From Nitratireductor sp. (GTDB lineage: Bacteria > Pseudomonadota > Alphaproteobacteria > Rhizobiales > Rhizobiaceae), in NCBI GenBank assembly GCA_020637805.1, contig JACKJU010000005.1, positions 62,001 to 126,000 on the forward strand: DNA of 64,000 nucleotides. The letters run 5' to 3'. The translations under genes were made by a program, and so were the position numbers. How positions within the stretch are numbered: position 1 is the stretch's first letter; each line of letters opens with the position of its first letter. Below are positions 33,376 to 42,314 of this stretch, piece after piece. Under the pieces are notes generated by a model, which did no database searches, was not told the origin of the DNA, and worked only from the letters and a program-made list of their open reading frames with translations.

Positions 33376-34299
33376 ATGCTAATTCGTATCGGCTACGAGA
33401 TAACGGTTACATGCCCGGCCGATATACCAATGCTCCTGGCGTTGTCGGTTCACAGCGAGTTTGCCGGCAAGGTCATAGGCTCCGATCATGTCCGTAATGA
33501 GCGCGTCAACGATATGACCGAATATGTCGATCGATTTGGCAACCGGATCACGCGCTGCACGGCTCCGCAGGGTGTCTCAACCTTCTGGTCAGACTCCATT
33601 GTGGAGGTCGACGGCCTGCCGGACCCGGTCTATCCCATGACCTGGCAAACCCCATTGCAGCAATTGCCCAACGACACCCTTCAGTTTCTCATGCCCAGCC
33701 GATATTGCGATTCCGACCGGCTTGGCGAGTTTGCGTGGAAACAGTTTGGCAAATCCCCGCTTGGCTGGGCCAGAGTGCAGGCAATCTGTGATTTCGTCCA
33801 TGAATACGTCACCTTCGACTACAAGTTCGGAAGGCCGGACAAGACCGCCGGAAACGTGCTGGCGGAGAAGACCGGCGTGTGCCGGGATTTTGCGCACTTG
33901 GCGATCAGCCTGTGCCGGGCGATGAATATTCCTGCCAGGTATTGCAGCGGATATCTCGGCGATATTGGCGTTCCCGACGCCGGGTTTGACGACTTCTGCG
34001 CCTGGTTTGAAGTCTATCTGGACGGGAATTGGTACACGTTCGATGCGCGCTACAACGTGCCCCGCATCGGCAGGGTGCTGATGGTCCGGGGCAACGACGC
34101 TTCCGACGTTGCCATGATCACCTCTTTCGGGGCCTACGAACTGAGCGGCTTCCGTGTGTGGTCACTCGAACTGGCGGACGGAGAGGGCAACGATGCACTG
34201 CTCGAACAGTTGTCCGTGCGACCCCACCCACAGCACCGCGGACTGGGTGCGCAGCCAAGCCTTTCGCCATGCGGCGAAGGCGTGAACAGGCTGATCTAG
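33376..34299 (+). CDS. Transglutaminase-like protein lacking the usual histidine
   Basis: A 307-residue protein. Cys169 in GVCRDFAHL and Asp223 in YTFDARYN are present, but the position of the catalytic His is Cys208 (DDFCAWFEVYL). In relatives I recall Ser at this site, so the subfamily may use another chemistry or be non-catalytic. The N-terminal domain (residues 1-110) is beta-rich. The last 25 residues (PQHRGLGAQPSLSPCGEG) are low in structure. It is divergent from the intact homologue, which implies coordinate expression. Confidence 0.82.
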   Translation: MLIRIGYEITVTCPADIPMLLALSVHSEFAGKVIGSDHVRNERVNDMTEYVDRFGNRITRCTAPQGVSTFWSDSIVEVDGLPDPVYPMTWQTPLQQLPNDTLQFLMPSRYCDSDRLGEFAWKQFGKSPLGWARVQAICDFVHEYVTFDYKFGRPDKTAGNVLAEKTGVCRDFAHLAISLCRAMNIPARYCSGYLGDIGVPDAGFDDFCAWFEVYLDGNWYTFDARYNVPRIGRVLMVRGNDASDVAMITSFGAYELSGFRVWSLELADGEGNDALLEQLSVRPHPQHRGLGAQPSLSPCGEGVNRLI

Positions 34300-34500
34300 C
34301 TGTCTTGTAATTCCAGCTTGCAGATATTTCGATAATATCAAGGGGAAGTACGCTAGAAATGGGGCTATCCAGCGTACCTCCCAATGCTGGATCGTGAGAA
34401 AATACTCACGGTTTTAATTCGGTTCCAGAATACATGTGTAGCATTGCGGTTGCACAACGGCAAAATGATTTCCCGGAAAGGCACTGAAGGCCGTGTTCAA

Positions 34501-36471
34501 TTATCCGGCATTTGAAGTCATGAACATTGGACCGCCGCGCCAGCGCGGAAATCCGTAGCCCAGTATCAGGACCATATCGATGTCGGAGGCGCGCAAGGCA
34601 ATTCCTTCCTCGAGGATTTTCTGTCCTTCTGCAGCCATGGTCGAAACGACGGTATCCTGAATTTCGCGCGAGGTGAATTCACGCCGGACGATGCCGTTCT
34701 TCTCCGACTCTTCCAAAATGATTTTTTCGATGAGAGGATCCGGTGTGCCGCCACGCGCCTCGCCTGAATAATCGTACCAGCCAGCTCCTGTTTTCTGGCC
34801 AAAGCGGCCAAGTTCACAGATGCGGTCGGCAATGCGCGAATAGCGTTCGTTTGGATCGCGAGTGGCAGCACGGCGCTTGCGGGCCGCCCATCCGATGTCG
34901 AGGCCTGCCATGTCTCCCATTGCGAACGGCCCCATGGCCATTCCAAATGCGCGCATGGACGCATCAATCTGCTGCGGAAGGCAGCCATCTTCCAGCATGA
35001 AGTCACACACCTTGCGGTATTCGTAGAGGATACGGTTGCCGATGAAACCGTCGCAGACCCCGGAATAGACCGGGTTCTTCTTCAACCGTTTCGCGAAGGC
35101 GAAGGCCGTGCCATAGGTCTCCGGCGAAACGCTGCCGGTTCGGATCACTTCGACGAGCTTCATGATGTGCGCGGGAGAGAAGAAGTGCAGGCCAACGACG
35201 CGAGCGGGATTGCCAACCGATTTCGCGATCTCGTTGATGTCCAGGTAAGAGGTGTTCGTAGCCAGAATGCATTCCGGCCGCGTCACCTCGTCCAGTTTGG
35301 CGAAGACCGCCTTCTTGACGTCCATGTCCTCGAACACCGCCTCGATGACCAGATCGGCATCAGCCGTCTTGGCGTAGCCTGCAGTAGCGGTGAAGGCATT
35401 TTCAAGCGCTTCTCGCTTGTCTGCGGAAATCAGCCCGCGCTTGAGCGAGGAATCGAGAATGCCCATGACCCGATGGTATCCCGCCTCGGCAGGACCTTCC
35501 TCGCGTTCGATCATGTCGACCGCACAGCCGTTGAGGAGGGCCGCAGCAGCGATTCCGGCCCCCATCGTTCCGCCGCCGATCACCGCGACGCGGTGGATAT
35601 CGCGCGTTTGTGCACCTTCGACGAAAGGTACCTTGCCCATCTCACGTTCGGCGAAAAAGGCATGGCGCATTGCCTTTGATTGATCACCGTCCTTGAGTTC
35701 GAGAAAGGCTGAACGCTCATCGGCCAATGCTTCGGCGAAAGGCTTTTCAAAACCGTTTCGCACGATCCTTGCTGCGGTTACCGGCGAGAGCTGCCCCTTG
35801 GCTTTCTTTTCGATATTCCCGATCGCCTGTTCCCACCAGCCGGCAGTTGGTGCGGTTGCCGGTTGCCGTGTCGAAAGCGGTTCGGGGAGGGGCTTTGCGC
35901 TGGCATCAGCTGCGAAGGAGAGGGCGAAGGTTTCAAGATCCTGGCCTTCCGGCACGATGGCGTCGATCAAGCCGGCATCGTGCGCCGCGCCCGCGCCAGC
36001 GGGTTTGCCCGATGTGATCATTTCGAGTGCGAATTCGGGATTTGCTGCACGCGGCAGTCGGATGGTGCCGCCTGCGCCCGGAATCAGCCCCAGGTTGACC
36101 TCCGGCAATCCCGCCCTGGCGGTGGAAACAGCAACGCGGTAGTGGCAGCCCAGCGCGACCTCGAGACCGCCACCCAGCGCGGTGCCGTGAATTGCAGCAA
36201 CCCACGGCTTGGATGAAGCCTCGATACGGTTGATCGTGTCGGGCAGGTGGGGTTCCTTGGGTGCCGCGTTGAATTCGCGAATGTCTGCACCGGCAATGAA
36301 GGTGCGACCGGCACATATCAGAACGGCGGCGCGGATCGAGTCGTCCGCGTCTATCTTTTCGGCAGCTTCAATCAGGCCGCTACGCAGTGCGTGCGAAAGC
36401 GCGTTCACCGGTGGATTGTCGACCCTGACGACGGCGATACCGCCATGGTTTTCCACCGCAACTACGCTCAT
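34501..36471 (-). CDS. Bifunctional enoyl-CoA hydratase / 3-hydroxyacyl-CoA dehydrogenase, shortened C-terminus
   Basis: A 656-residue FadB/FadJ-like multifunctional enzyme. The hydratase domain (1-190) has AGADIREF and HGTALGGGLEVALGC; the dehydrogenase NAD site is VAVIGGGTMGAGIAAA near residue 295; the 3HCDH C-terminal repeats follow, with ILGYGFPRWRGGP close to the end. The protein stops at GPMFMTSNAG, roughly 40 residues earlier than is usual after that motif, so the last helices of the second C-terminal domain are missing. It acts in beta-oxidation of acyl-CoA. The related hydratase genes at 36864 and 40128 share its strand. Confidence 0.88.
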   Translation of the reverse strand: MSVVAVENHGGIAVVRVDNPPVNALSHALRSGLIEAAEKIDADDSIRAAVLICAGRTFIAGADIREFNAAPKEPHLPDTINRIEASSKPWVAAIHGTALGGGLEVALGCHYRVAVSTARAGLPEVNLGLIPGAGGTIRLPRAANPEFALEMITSGKPAGAGAAHDAGLIDAIVPEGQDLETFALSFAADASAKPLPEPLSTRQPATAPTAGWWEQAIGNIEKKAKGQLSPVTAARIVRNGFEKPFAEALADERSAFLELKDGDQSKAMRHAFFAEREMGKVPFVEGAQTRDIHRVAVIGGGTMGAGIAAAALLNGCAVDMIEREEGPAEAGYHRVMGILDSSLKRGLISADKREALENAFTATAGYAKTADADLVIEAVFEDMDVKKAVFAKLDEVTRPECILATNTSYLDINEIAKSVGNPARVVGLHFFSPAHIMKLVEVIRTGSVSPETYGTAFAFAKRLKKNPVYSGVCDGFIGNRILYEYRKVCDFMLEDGCLPQQIDASMRAFGMAMGPFAMGDMAGLDIGWAARKRRAATRDPNERYSRIADRICELGRFGQKTGAGWYDYSGEARGGTPDPLIEKIILEESEKNGIVRREFTSREIQDTVVSTMAAEGQKILEEGIALRASDIDMVLILGYGFPRWRGGPMFMTSNAG

Positions 36472-36588
36472 TCTTCTTCCTCCTGATTGGGCTCCGCCGG
36501 CAAGTGACGGAATGCACGCCGGGCCTTTGCGGAGTTTTCTATCTTGAGGGCATCAAACAAGGCAACCGGAAAAGCCGGAGATAAGAAG

Positions 36589-36849
36589 ATGATCAAGAAC
36601 CTGCCTCTAGCACTCGCACTGGCCACCATTCTCGGTGGTGGATTGCTGATGTTGAAACATTCGGATGCCGGACAGACCGGCGCCCGCAACCTGGCCTCGG
36701 CAGAGCGTATCGTGACGCTCAAGACCGATGGAATGCCTTCGGCCTGCAGCGGCCAGACATGGCCCAATATCAGCGCGGAATGCCTGAAACACGCCAATGT
36801 CCAGCAGAGCGCGCTCGCCGTTCGTCCTGTACGCGTCGCAGCCCTGTAA
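36589..36849 (+). CDS. Small secreted protein with a CSGQTWPNISAECL motif
   Basis: An 86-residue protein: signal peptide (IKNLPLALALATILGGGLLML), then a linker and two cysteines in CSGQTWPNISAECL, a pattern I associate with small periplasmic proteins of Hyphomicrobiales. ATG 36589 follows GGAG by eight bases. It lies on the opposite strand to its neighbours, between two beta-oxidation genes, in a 392-base gap that would otherwise be empty. Function unknown. Confidence 0.7.
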   Translation: MIKNLPLALALATILGGGLLMLKHSDAGQTGARNLASAERIVTLKTDGMPSACSGQTWPNISAECLKHANVQQSALAVRPVRVAAL

Positions 36850-36863
36850 GCGGACCCGCAGCC

Positions 36864-37652
36864 CTATTGCGGCATCCAGCGCGCCTTGCGCTTTTCGGCG
36901 AAGGCAATCGTGCCTTCCTTGCCCTCTTCGCCCAGCACGGCATCGACGAACAGGTCGGCTGCGCGTTCGACCATCTGGTCTGAATGGGTGAAGCGTGCCT
37001 CCCACAACAGTTTCTTGGTGGCGGCCACCGCTTCGGGCGCGCAGCGAAGGGCGCTTTCGATCACCTCACGGATCGCTTCCTCAACGTCCTGGGTCACGTG
37101 GTGGACCAGGCCAATGCGAAGTGCCTCGCTGGCTGGAATGCGTGCACCGGTAACCGAAAGCCGCTTGGCCTCGGAGTAGCCGATGCGCTCGATCAGCACG
37201 GGTGCGATCTGGGCCGGCAGCAGTCCCAGCGTCGTCTCCGGCAGGGCAAACCGAACGGTGTGTGAGGCAATCGCGACATCGGAGACGCAGGCAAGACCGA
37301 AGCCGCCGCCCATCACTGCTCCCTCAAGGACCGTGATGATCGTCAGCGGCGACGAAGCAAAGCGCGAGACCATCTTTCCCACCGCGATGGAAAGGTCGTA
37401 GATCGCTTTTGGAGCGCCTTCGCCCAATGCGCGGGCGGCATTCATGTCCTTGATGTCCGCGCCGGCACAGAAGTTGCCATCTGCGCCGCGAATGACGAGC
37501 ACCCGGATTTCGCTGTCTGCCTCTGCCTCGTCGAGTGCCGCGACCAGATCTTCAAGCAGAGCCAGCGACATGGCGTTCTTCTTGTCGGGCCGGTTGAGCG
37601 TGACGAAGAGCACGCCGCCGGTTTTTTCCAGCAATACCGGTTGTTCGCTCAT
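36864..37652 (-). CDS. Enoyl-CoA hydratase/isomerase family protein
   Basis: A 262-residue crotonase. The oxyanion-hole segments are FCAGADIKDMNAA and GAVMGGGFGLACVSD; the Glu in LPETTLGLLPAQIAP is in the usual position of a catalytic acid. It should hydrate or isomerise enoyl-CoA. It is 22 bases downstream of the aminotransferase gene on the same strand, suggesting an operon and a role in amino acid-derived acyl-CoA breakdown. Substrate specificity cannot be assigned. Confidence 0.88.
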   Translation of the reverse strand: MSEQPVLLEKTGGVLFVTLNRPDKKNAMSLALLEDLVAALDEAEADSEIRVLVIRGADGNFCAGADIKDMNAARALGEGAPKAIYDLSIAVGKMVSRFASSPLTIITVLEGAVMGGGFGLACVSDVAIASHTVRFALPETTLGLLPAQIAPVLIERIGYSEAKRLSVTGARIPASEALRIGLVHHVTQDVEEAIREVIESALRCAPEAVAATKKLLWEARFTHSDQMVERAADLFVDAVLGEEGKEGTIAFAEKRKARWMPQ

Positions 37653-37674
37653 TTCTCCTCCACCCTACGATCTT

Positions 37675-38868
37675 TCATGCCGCCAGCGACATGGCGAAGC
37701 GGCGTATGCGCTCGCAGCCTTCCGCCAGTTCCTGTTCCGAAATGGTGAAGGCAATGCGAATGCATCCGTTTGCAGGTTCACCAAAGGGTTTGGCATCCAG
37801 CACCGCGACTTCCTCGGCATCGTAGAGTTTCCGCGAAAACTCGCCCGATGTCAGCCCCGTTCCGGTAACGTCGACCAGAACATACATGGCACCTTCCGGC
37901 TCGATGACGGTAAGCCCGGGCGTATTGGACAGGTGCTCGAGGACAACATTGCAGCGGTTGCGGTAGAGCTCGAGCATGCGACCGATTTCCGAAAGCGAGT
38001 TGCCGAGAGCCTCGATGGCGGCCTTCTGGATGAACGGGGCGACGCCGTAATGCATGGCGATGGCCAGTTTCTCGCAATTGGCGATGAATTCTTCCGGGCC
38101 GGACAGCCAGCCGATACGCCAGCCGGTCATCGCCTGTGCCTTCGACAGGCTTCCGCAGGTTATTGTGCGTTCCTTCATGCCGGGCAGACCGGCAATCGAG
38201 ACGTGGGGCGCGCCGAAGGTCTGCGTAGCGTAGACCTCGTCGGAGATCACCCATAGATCGTGTTTGCGGGCAATGGCGGCAATGGCCTCCACCTCTTCGC
38301 GCGTCATGACAACGCCGGTCGGGTTGTTCGGGTTCGTCATGACAATCGCCTTTGTGCGATCCGTCACCGCGGCAGCAATCGCCTCCGCCTGCGGGCGGAA
38401 ACCGGATTCGCGGGGCATCGCCACGCGCACGATGCTGGCGCCATTGATACTCCAGACGGCATCATAGGTGATGTAGCAGGGATCGAGGACAATTACCTCG
38501 TCGCCTTCCTCCAGAATCACCATCGAGGCGCTGAAGATGGCATTCTGCGTGCCCTGCATGACCATGATGTTCTCGGGCTTCAGCGAGTACTCGCTTTCGG
38601 AGAAGCCGGAAACGCGCATCATTTCCCTGGCGACAGCTTCCCGAAGTTCCGGGATGCCGGGGATCTGGGCATAGTGGGTGTGTCCTTCGTCCAGCGCGCG
38701 CTTTGCCGCCTCGATGATTGGCTGCGGCGTGTTGAAGTCCGGATCGCCCACCGCCATGATGATGGGCTTCTTGCCGGCAAGCTTGTCCTGCCAGGCGCGG
38801 AACAGGATCTGCCATGCCTCCGTTCCTTCGCCACCTGTTCGCTCGTTGAGTCTTGCATATTTGGGCAT
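37675..38868 (-). CDS. PLP-dependent aminotransferase, class I/II
   Basis: A 397-residue fold-type I aminotransferase of the aspartate aminotransferase subgroup. The PLP lysine lies in CGSLSKAQAMTGWRIGW; NPNNPTGVVM and WVISDEVYATQTF are the cofactor-binding loops. The terminal part GCIRIAFTISEQELAEG contains the conserved carboxylate-binding Arg. Substrate amino acid is unknown. It heads the pair with the crotonase at 36864. Confidence 0.9.
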   Translation of the reverse strand: MPKYARLNERTGGEGTEAWQILFRAWQDKLAGKKPIIMAVGDPDFNTPQPIIEAAKRALDEGHTHYAQIPGIPELREAVAREMMRVSGFSESEYSLKPENIMVMQGTQNAIFSASMVILEEGDEVIVLDPCYITYDAVWSINGASIVRVAMPRESGFRPQAEAIAAAVTDRTKAIVMTNPNNPTGVVMTREEVEAIAAIARKHDLWVISDEVYATQTFGAPHVSIAGLPGMKERTITCGSLSKAQAMTGWRIGWLSGPEEFIANCEKLAIAMHYGVAPFIQKAAIEALGNSLSEIGRMLELYRNRCNVVLEHLSNTPGLTVIEPEGAMYVLVDVTGTGLTSGEFSRKLYDAEEVAVLDAKPFGEPANGCIRIAFTISEQELAEGCERIRRFAMSLAA

Positions 38869-39009
38869 TTTCGCCTCTCGTCATTGTTCGATCGAAGTTG
38901 CTCGAAGCGATAACAGGGCGGTTGTACCGCTGCAATGCCGGTCATGTCGCCGTGACAATGCTATAGATTCTGCCGGATTGGCTGAAAGAAGCGACGCCGG
39001 GCGCGAGGC

Positions 39010-40014
39010 TTAGACCTCGATCTGTTCCAGAAGGGATTTTGGAATGCGCACGCCGTTCTCCGCTACGTCGGCGCGACGGCGAATCCTACCTTCTCCCGGC
39101 AGCCGCACACCCTCCTGTTTGAGCATGGCCTCGAAAAGGCGTTCTGCATTGCCGCCAGAAGGCGAGGACTGGCGCGTTTTTGCGGGATCGAAAGCAAGCA
39201 GGAATTCGCCGCCACGGGCCGGTCCAATGCCGTCCTCGTCGGTTTCTTCGGCCTCCAGGCTGAGATTCTCTCCTAAAAGCGGGCCCGCTAGGAGTTCCAC
39301 CATCATCGCAAGGTGCGAGCCCTTGTAGCCGCCGAATGGAAGCTGGGCGCCGCCGTTCAGAACGGCGTTCGGATCATTGGTGGGCGCGCCGGTCTTGTCC
39401 ACGCCGAATCCGTCGGGCAGCTTTCGCCCATCGCGGGCGCGTATCTGGATGTCGCCGCGTGCCATGGCCGCTGTGGCCATGTCGAAAGTGACAAGGGTTC
39501 CGTCCTCTCTTGGCCAGGAAAAGGCGAGGGGATTGGTGCCGTAAAGCGGCTCCTTGCCGCCATGCGGCGCCATTACCGGCTTGTAGGAAGTGCAGGCGAT
39601 GGCAACCAGGCCGTGCTGCGAAAGCATCTCGACCTCCGGCCAGAGCGCGGCAAAGTGATAGGTGTTGGTGATGGCTGCCAGCGCCAGGCCCTGCGCCTTG
39701 ACCAGTGCGATGAAGTCGTCCTGCATCGCCTCGTGGGAAATCGGCGTATAGCCGCCGTCTCCATCCACCCACAGCACGGACGGGGCCGTTCGTTCCAGTT
39801 TCGGCTTCGCCTTGCCGTTGACCTTGCCGGACTTGAGGCTCGCCACATAGCCTGGAATGCGGAACAGGCCGTGGCTCGAGCAGCCGTCGCGCTCGGCCAT
39901 CCATACCACATCGGCAATCGCTTCCGCGTTTGCCATGTTGCAGCCGGCTTCTATCAGGGCGCCTTCTGCAAGCAGCTTCACGGCATTCAGATCAAGGGTG
40001 ACTGTATCGCTCAT
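39010..40014 (-). CDS. Malate/L-lactate dehydrogenase family oxidoreductase
   Basis: A 334-residue NAD(P)-dependent enzyme of the Ldh/Mdh type-2 family, distinct from Rossmann-fold LDH. Landmarks are ERDGCSSHGLFRIPGY near residue 42, ITNTYHFAALWPEVE, and SPSGGNAERLFEAML toward the end. Relatives include ureidoglycolate dehydrogenase, delta-1-piperideine-2-carboxylate reductase and 3-dehydro acid reductases. The ATG at 40014 was chosen since the next start upstream adds non-conserved residues. Its place among acyl-CoA genes does not define the substrate. Confidence 0.85.
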   Translation of the reverse strand: MSDTVTLDLNAVKLLAEGALIEAGCNMANAEAIADVVWMAERDGCSSHGLFRIPGYVASLKSGKVNGKAKPKLERTAPSVLWVDGDGGYTPISHEAMQDDFIALVKAQGLALAAITNTYHFAALWPEVEMLSQHGLVAIACTSYKPVMAPHGGKEPLYGTNPLAFSWPREDGTLVTFDMATAAMARGDIQIRARDGRKLPDGFGVDKTGAPTNDPNAVLNGGAQLPFGGYKGSHLAMMVELLAGPLLGENLSLEAEETDEDGIGPARGGEFLLAFDPAKTRQSSPSGGNAERLFEAMLKQEGVRLPGEGRIRRRADVAENGVRIPKSLLEQIEV

Positions 40015-40127
40015 CGTGGATATCCCGCATCTTTCCAACGCCGGGGAGCCTATGGGCAGAACCCAATCGGATCAACACGCGAATTGGCTCGCTCAACAGG
40101 CCAAATTGTCCCGGTTGATGCCGGTGC

Positions 40128-40958
40128 CTATTTTCCGGTCCATTCGGGATCGCGTTTCTCGATGAAGGCAGAAATACCCTCGTCGGAATCGGCGGTCGTG
40201 AAGCCGTCAAGCATGACCTGGTTGGCGTGGTCATAGGCTTCCGAAAGGCGCATCTCGATCTGCTGATAGAATGCGCGCTTGCCACGTGCGATCGCCACAG
40301 GCGACTTCGATGCGATCAGGTGTGCGTACTTGCCGGTTACCTGATCGAGGTAGTCACGCGGAATGACCTTGTTGACGAGGCCAAAGCGAAGCGCGGCCTG
40401 GGCGTCGATCATCTCTCCGGTAAGCAGCATTTCCATGGCGTGCTTCGGAGCGACATTGCGTGACAACGCCACCATCGGGGTAGCGCAAAAGCCGCCAATG
40501 TTGACGCCCGGCGTGCCGAAATGCGCGTCTTCGGTGCAGAAGGCCATGTCGCAGGCTGCGACGAGCTGGCAACCGGCTGCCGTGGCAATGCCATCCACCT
40601 TTGCGATCACGGTCTTGGGCAGGCGCGGAATGAGTTTCATCATCTCCGAGCAGGCCGAAAACAATTCCTCCAGATAGCGCATGCCGCCATCCTCATCCTG
40701 CTCGCGATGACGGCGTATCTCCTTGAGGTCATGCCCGGCGGAGAAAATCTTCTTGCTTGATGAGGCGATGACAATGACGTTCACCGACTTGTCGTCGCGT
40801 GCATCGAGCAGGGCCTTGTGCAGCTTGCCGATGACCTCGAGCGAGAGCGAATTTGCAGGCGGATTGGCCAGGGTGATGGTCGCCACCTTGCCATCCAGGG
40901 CAATAGTTACCGGTTCCTGCGAACTTGCATCCGACTTGATGGAAACGATTTCAGCCAT
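40128..40958 (-). CDS. Enoyl-CoA hydratase family protein
   Basis: A 276-residue crotonase. FSAGHDLKEIRRHREQD and GIATAAGCQLVAACDMAFC form the oxyanion hole; the catalytic Glu/Asp positions are degenerate (TPGVNIGGFCATPMVAL), as in the ECHDC3-like group. It is 113 bases upstream of the Ldh-type gene on the same strand and probably transcribed with it. Substrate unknown. Confidence 0.86.
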   Translation of the reverse strand: MAEIVSIKSDASSQEPVTIALDGKVATITLANPPANSLSLEVIGKLHKALLDARDDKSVNVIVIASSSKKIFSAGHDLKEIRRHREQDEDGGMRYLEELFSACSEMMKLIPRLPKTVIAKVDGIATAAGCQLVAACDMAFCTEDAHFGTPGVNIGGFCATPMVALSRNVAPKHAMEMLLTGEMIDAQAALRFGLVNKVIPRDYLDQVTGKYAHLIASKSPVAIARGKRAFYQQIEMRLSEAYDHANQVMLDGFTTADSDEGISAFIEKRDPEWTGK

Positions 40959-41224
40959 GAGTTCCTCCTCTGCCAGCGCAATAATTCCTTGCCGGGGGCA
41001 GGCGGGTCCAATCCCGTTGCGCCGGTGCCGAGCCTATCAGAAATTGCCCGTAGTGAGCAATGAAGGCGAAAATCGATGCGATGCCGGTTCTGGCGAAATA
41101 TGAGACACCAGATGCCGAAACGGCGTTACCCGGAGCGCCGATCCAGTCCTGCTGGCCCGTAGACGCCATGGGCCCCGGAACGGAGCCTGGGTCCATGGCA
41201 TTTTGTTGACAGCGATAATGCGGG

Positions 41225-41392
41225 TCAGAGGCCCTTGAGCAGGTTGGCGGCGGCCAGAACAATCCATGCAAGCAATGCCCAATGGAATGATTCGAGCCCG
41301 ATATGCATGCCACCGTAGCGGGACAGAACGGCGATGATCGCAATGACGACCGAAATAAGAAAAACGACTGTGGTAGGCGCACTAAGATTCAT
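41225..41392 (-). CDS. Small two-helix inner-membrane protein (55 residues)
   Basis: A 55-residue frame from ATG 41392 encodes NLSAPTTVVFLISVVIAIIA, then SRYGGMHIGLESFHWALLAW and IVLAAANLLKGL. Two hydrophobic helices are joined by a short polar loop, giving a clear double-span membrane protein. Hydrophobic periodicity and codon use look real. Function unknown; small proteins of this look recur in Hyphomicrobiales, usually alone. It fills the gap between the crotonase and pyrE genes. Confidence 0.7.
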   Translation of the reverse strand: MNLSAPTTVVFLISVVIAIIAVLSRYGGMHIGLESFHWALLAWIVLAAANLLKGL

Positions 41393-41505
41393 GATGTATC
41401 TCCCATAGCCCCAAGAGCAGCGGACTATCTCCGCAGTCGCAGACTACAGGGTTTTTCCGGCCGGGGGAATTTGTACCGGCAGTTATGAACACCCCTGTGA
41501 GCGGG

Positions 41506-42210
41506 CTATTCCTCCCGGCTTGGGAGCTTGTCGATGCCGCCATTCCTGGCCGACCACTCAAGCGGCTTGCCAAGAAACTCTTCGACGGCGTCAAGCGTGG
41601 GCGCGTCGAACAGGCTTTGTACGCGGGCAACCGCCAGCACGTCTTTCCAGGTGGTGAGGTAGTGCAGTTTCATTCCATGTCTGGCCAGGGTCTCGGGCGC
41701 ATCAGGAAAGATGCCGTAGTAGAAAACCGAGAATGTGTCGGTGACCTGCGCGCCTGCTTCGCGGATGGCGTTGGCAAAAGATATCTTGGAGCCGCCATCG
41801 GTTGTCAGGTCCTCGACGAAGAGTACGCGCTGGCCTTCCTTCAGATCGCCCTCGATGCGGGCATTGCGGCCAAAGCCCTTGGGTTTTTTGCGGATGTAGA
41901 TCATCGGCAGGCCCATGCGCTCGGCAATGAATGCCGCATAGGGAATGCCCGCCGTTTCACCACCGGCGATGACATCGTATTTTTCAAACCCGGCATCGCG
42001 CATCACGGTCGCGCAGCCAAAGTCGCAAACCGCCGAGCGGATGCGCGGATAGGAAATGAGTTTGCGGCAATCGATGTAGACCGGCGATTTTAGGCCTGAG
42101 GTGAAGGTGTAGGGTTCGTCGGCCCGGAAGTGCACCGCACCGATCTCCCAGAGCATTTTCGCGGTTAGTTCGGCGATGGTTTCACGGTCGGGAAAGGTGT
42201 TCTGGAACAT
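41506..42210 (-). CDS. pyrE: Orotate phosphoribosyltransferase
   Basis: A 234-residue PRTase of pyrimidine synthesis, converting orotate and PRPP to OMP. The PRPP-binding loop is VLFVEDLTTDGGSK, and the flexible loop IRKKPKGFGRNARIEG carries the catalytic lysine. FTSGLKSPVYIDCRKLISYP is the N-terminal hood region. The ATG at 42210 starts the conserved FQNTFPDRETIAELTA; frames extending further upstream run into unrelated sequence. It stands alone, 104 bases from the ChaN-like gene. Confidence 0.96.
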   Translation of the reverse strand: MFQNTFPDRETIAELTAKMLWEIGAVHFRADEPYTFTSGLKSPVYIDCRKLISYPRIRSAVCDFGCATVMRDAGFEKYDVIAGGETAGIPYAAFIAERMGLPMIYIRKKPKGFGRNARIEGDLKEGQRVLFVEDLTTDGGSKISFANAIREAGAQVTDTFSVFYYGIFPDAPETLARHGMKLHYLTTWKDVLAVARVQSLFDAPTLDAVEEFLGKPLEWSARNGGIDKLPSREE

Positions 42211-42314
42211 TGTACGGGCCTCGCAATCTGACTTGATTGTTCCTAGCAAGTTTCCCCTGCCAATGCGACGTTTCGGGTGTAATCGTCCTGTGGATGGCGT
42301 CCTGCAGCTGGTCG

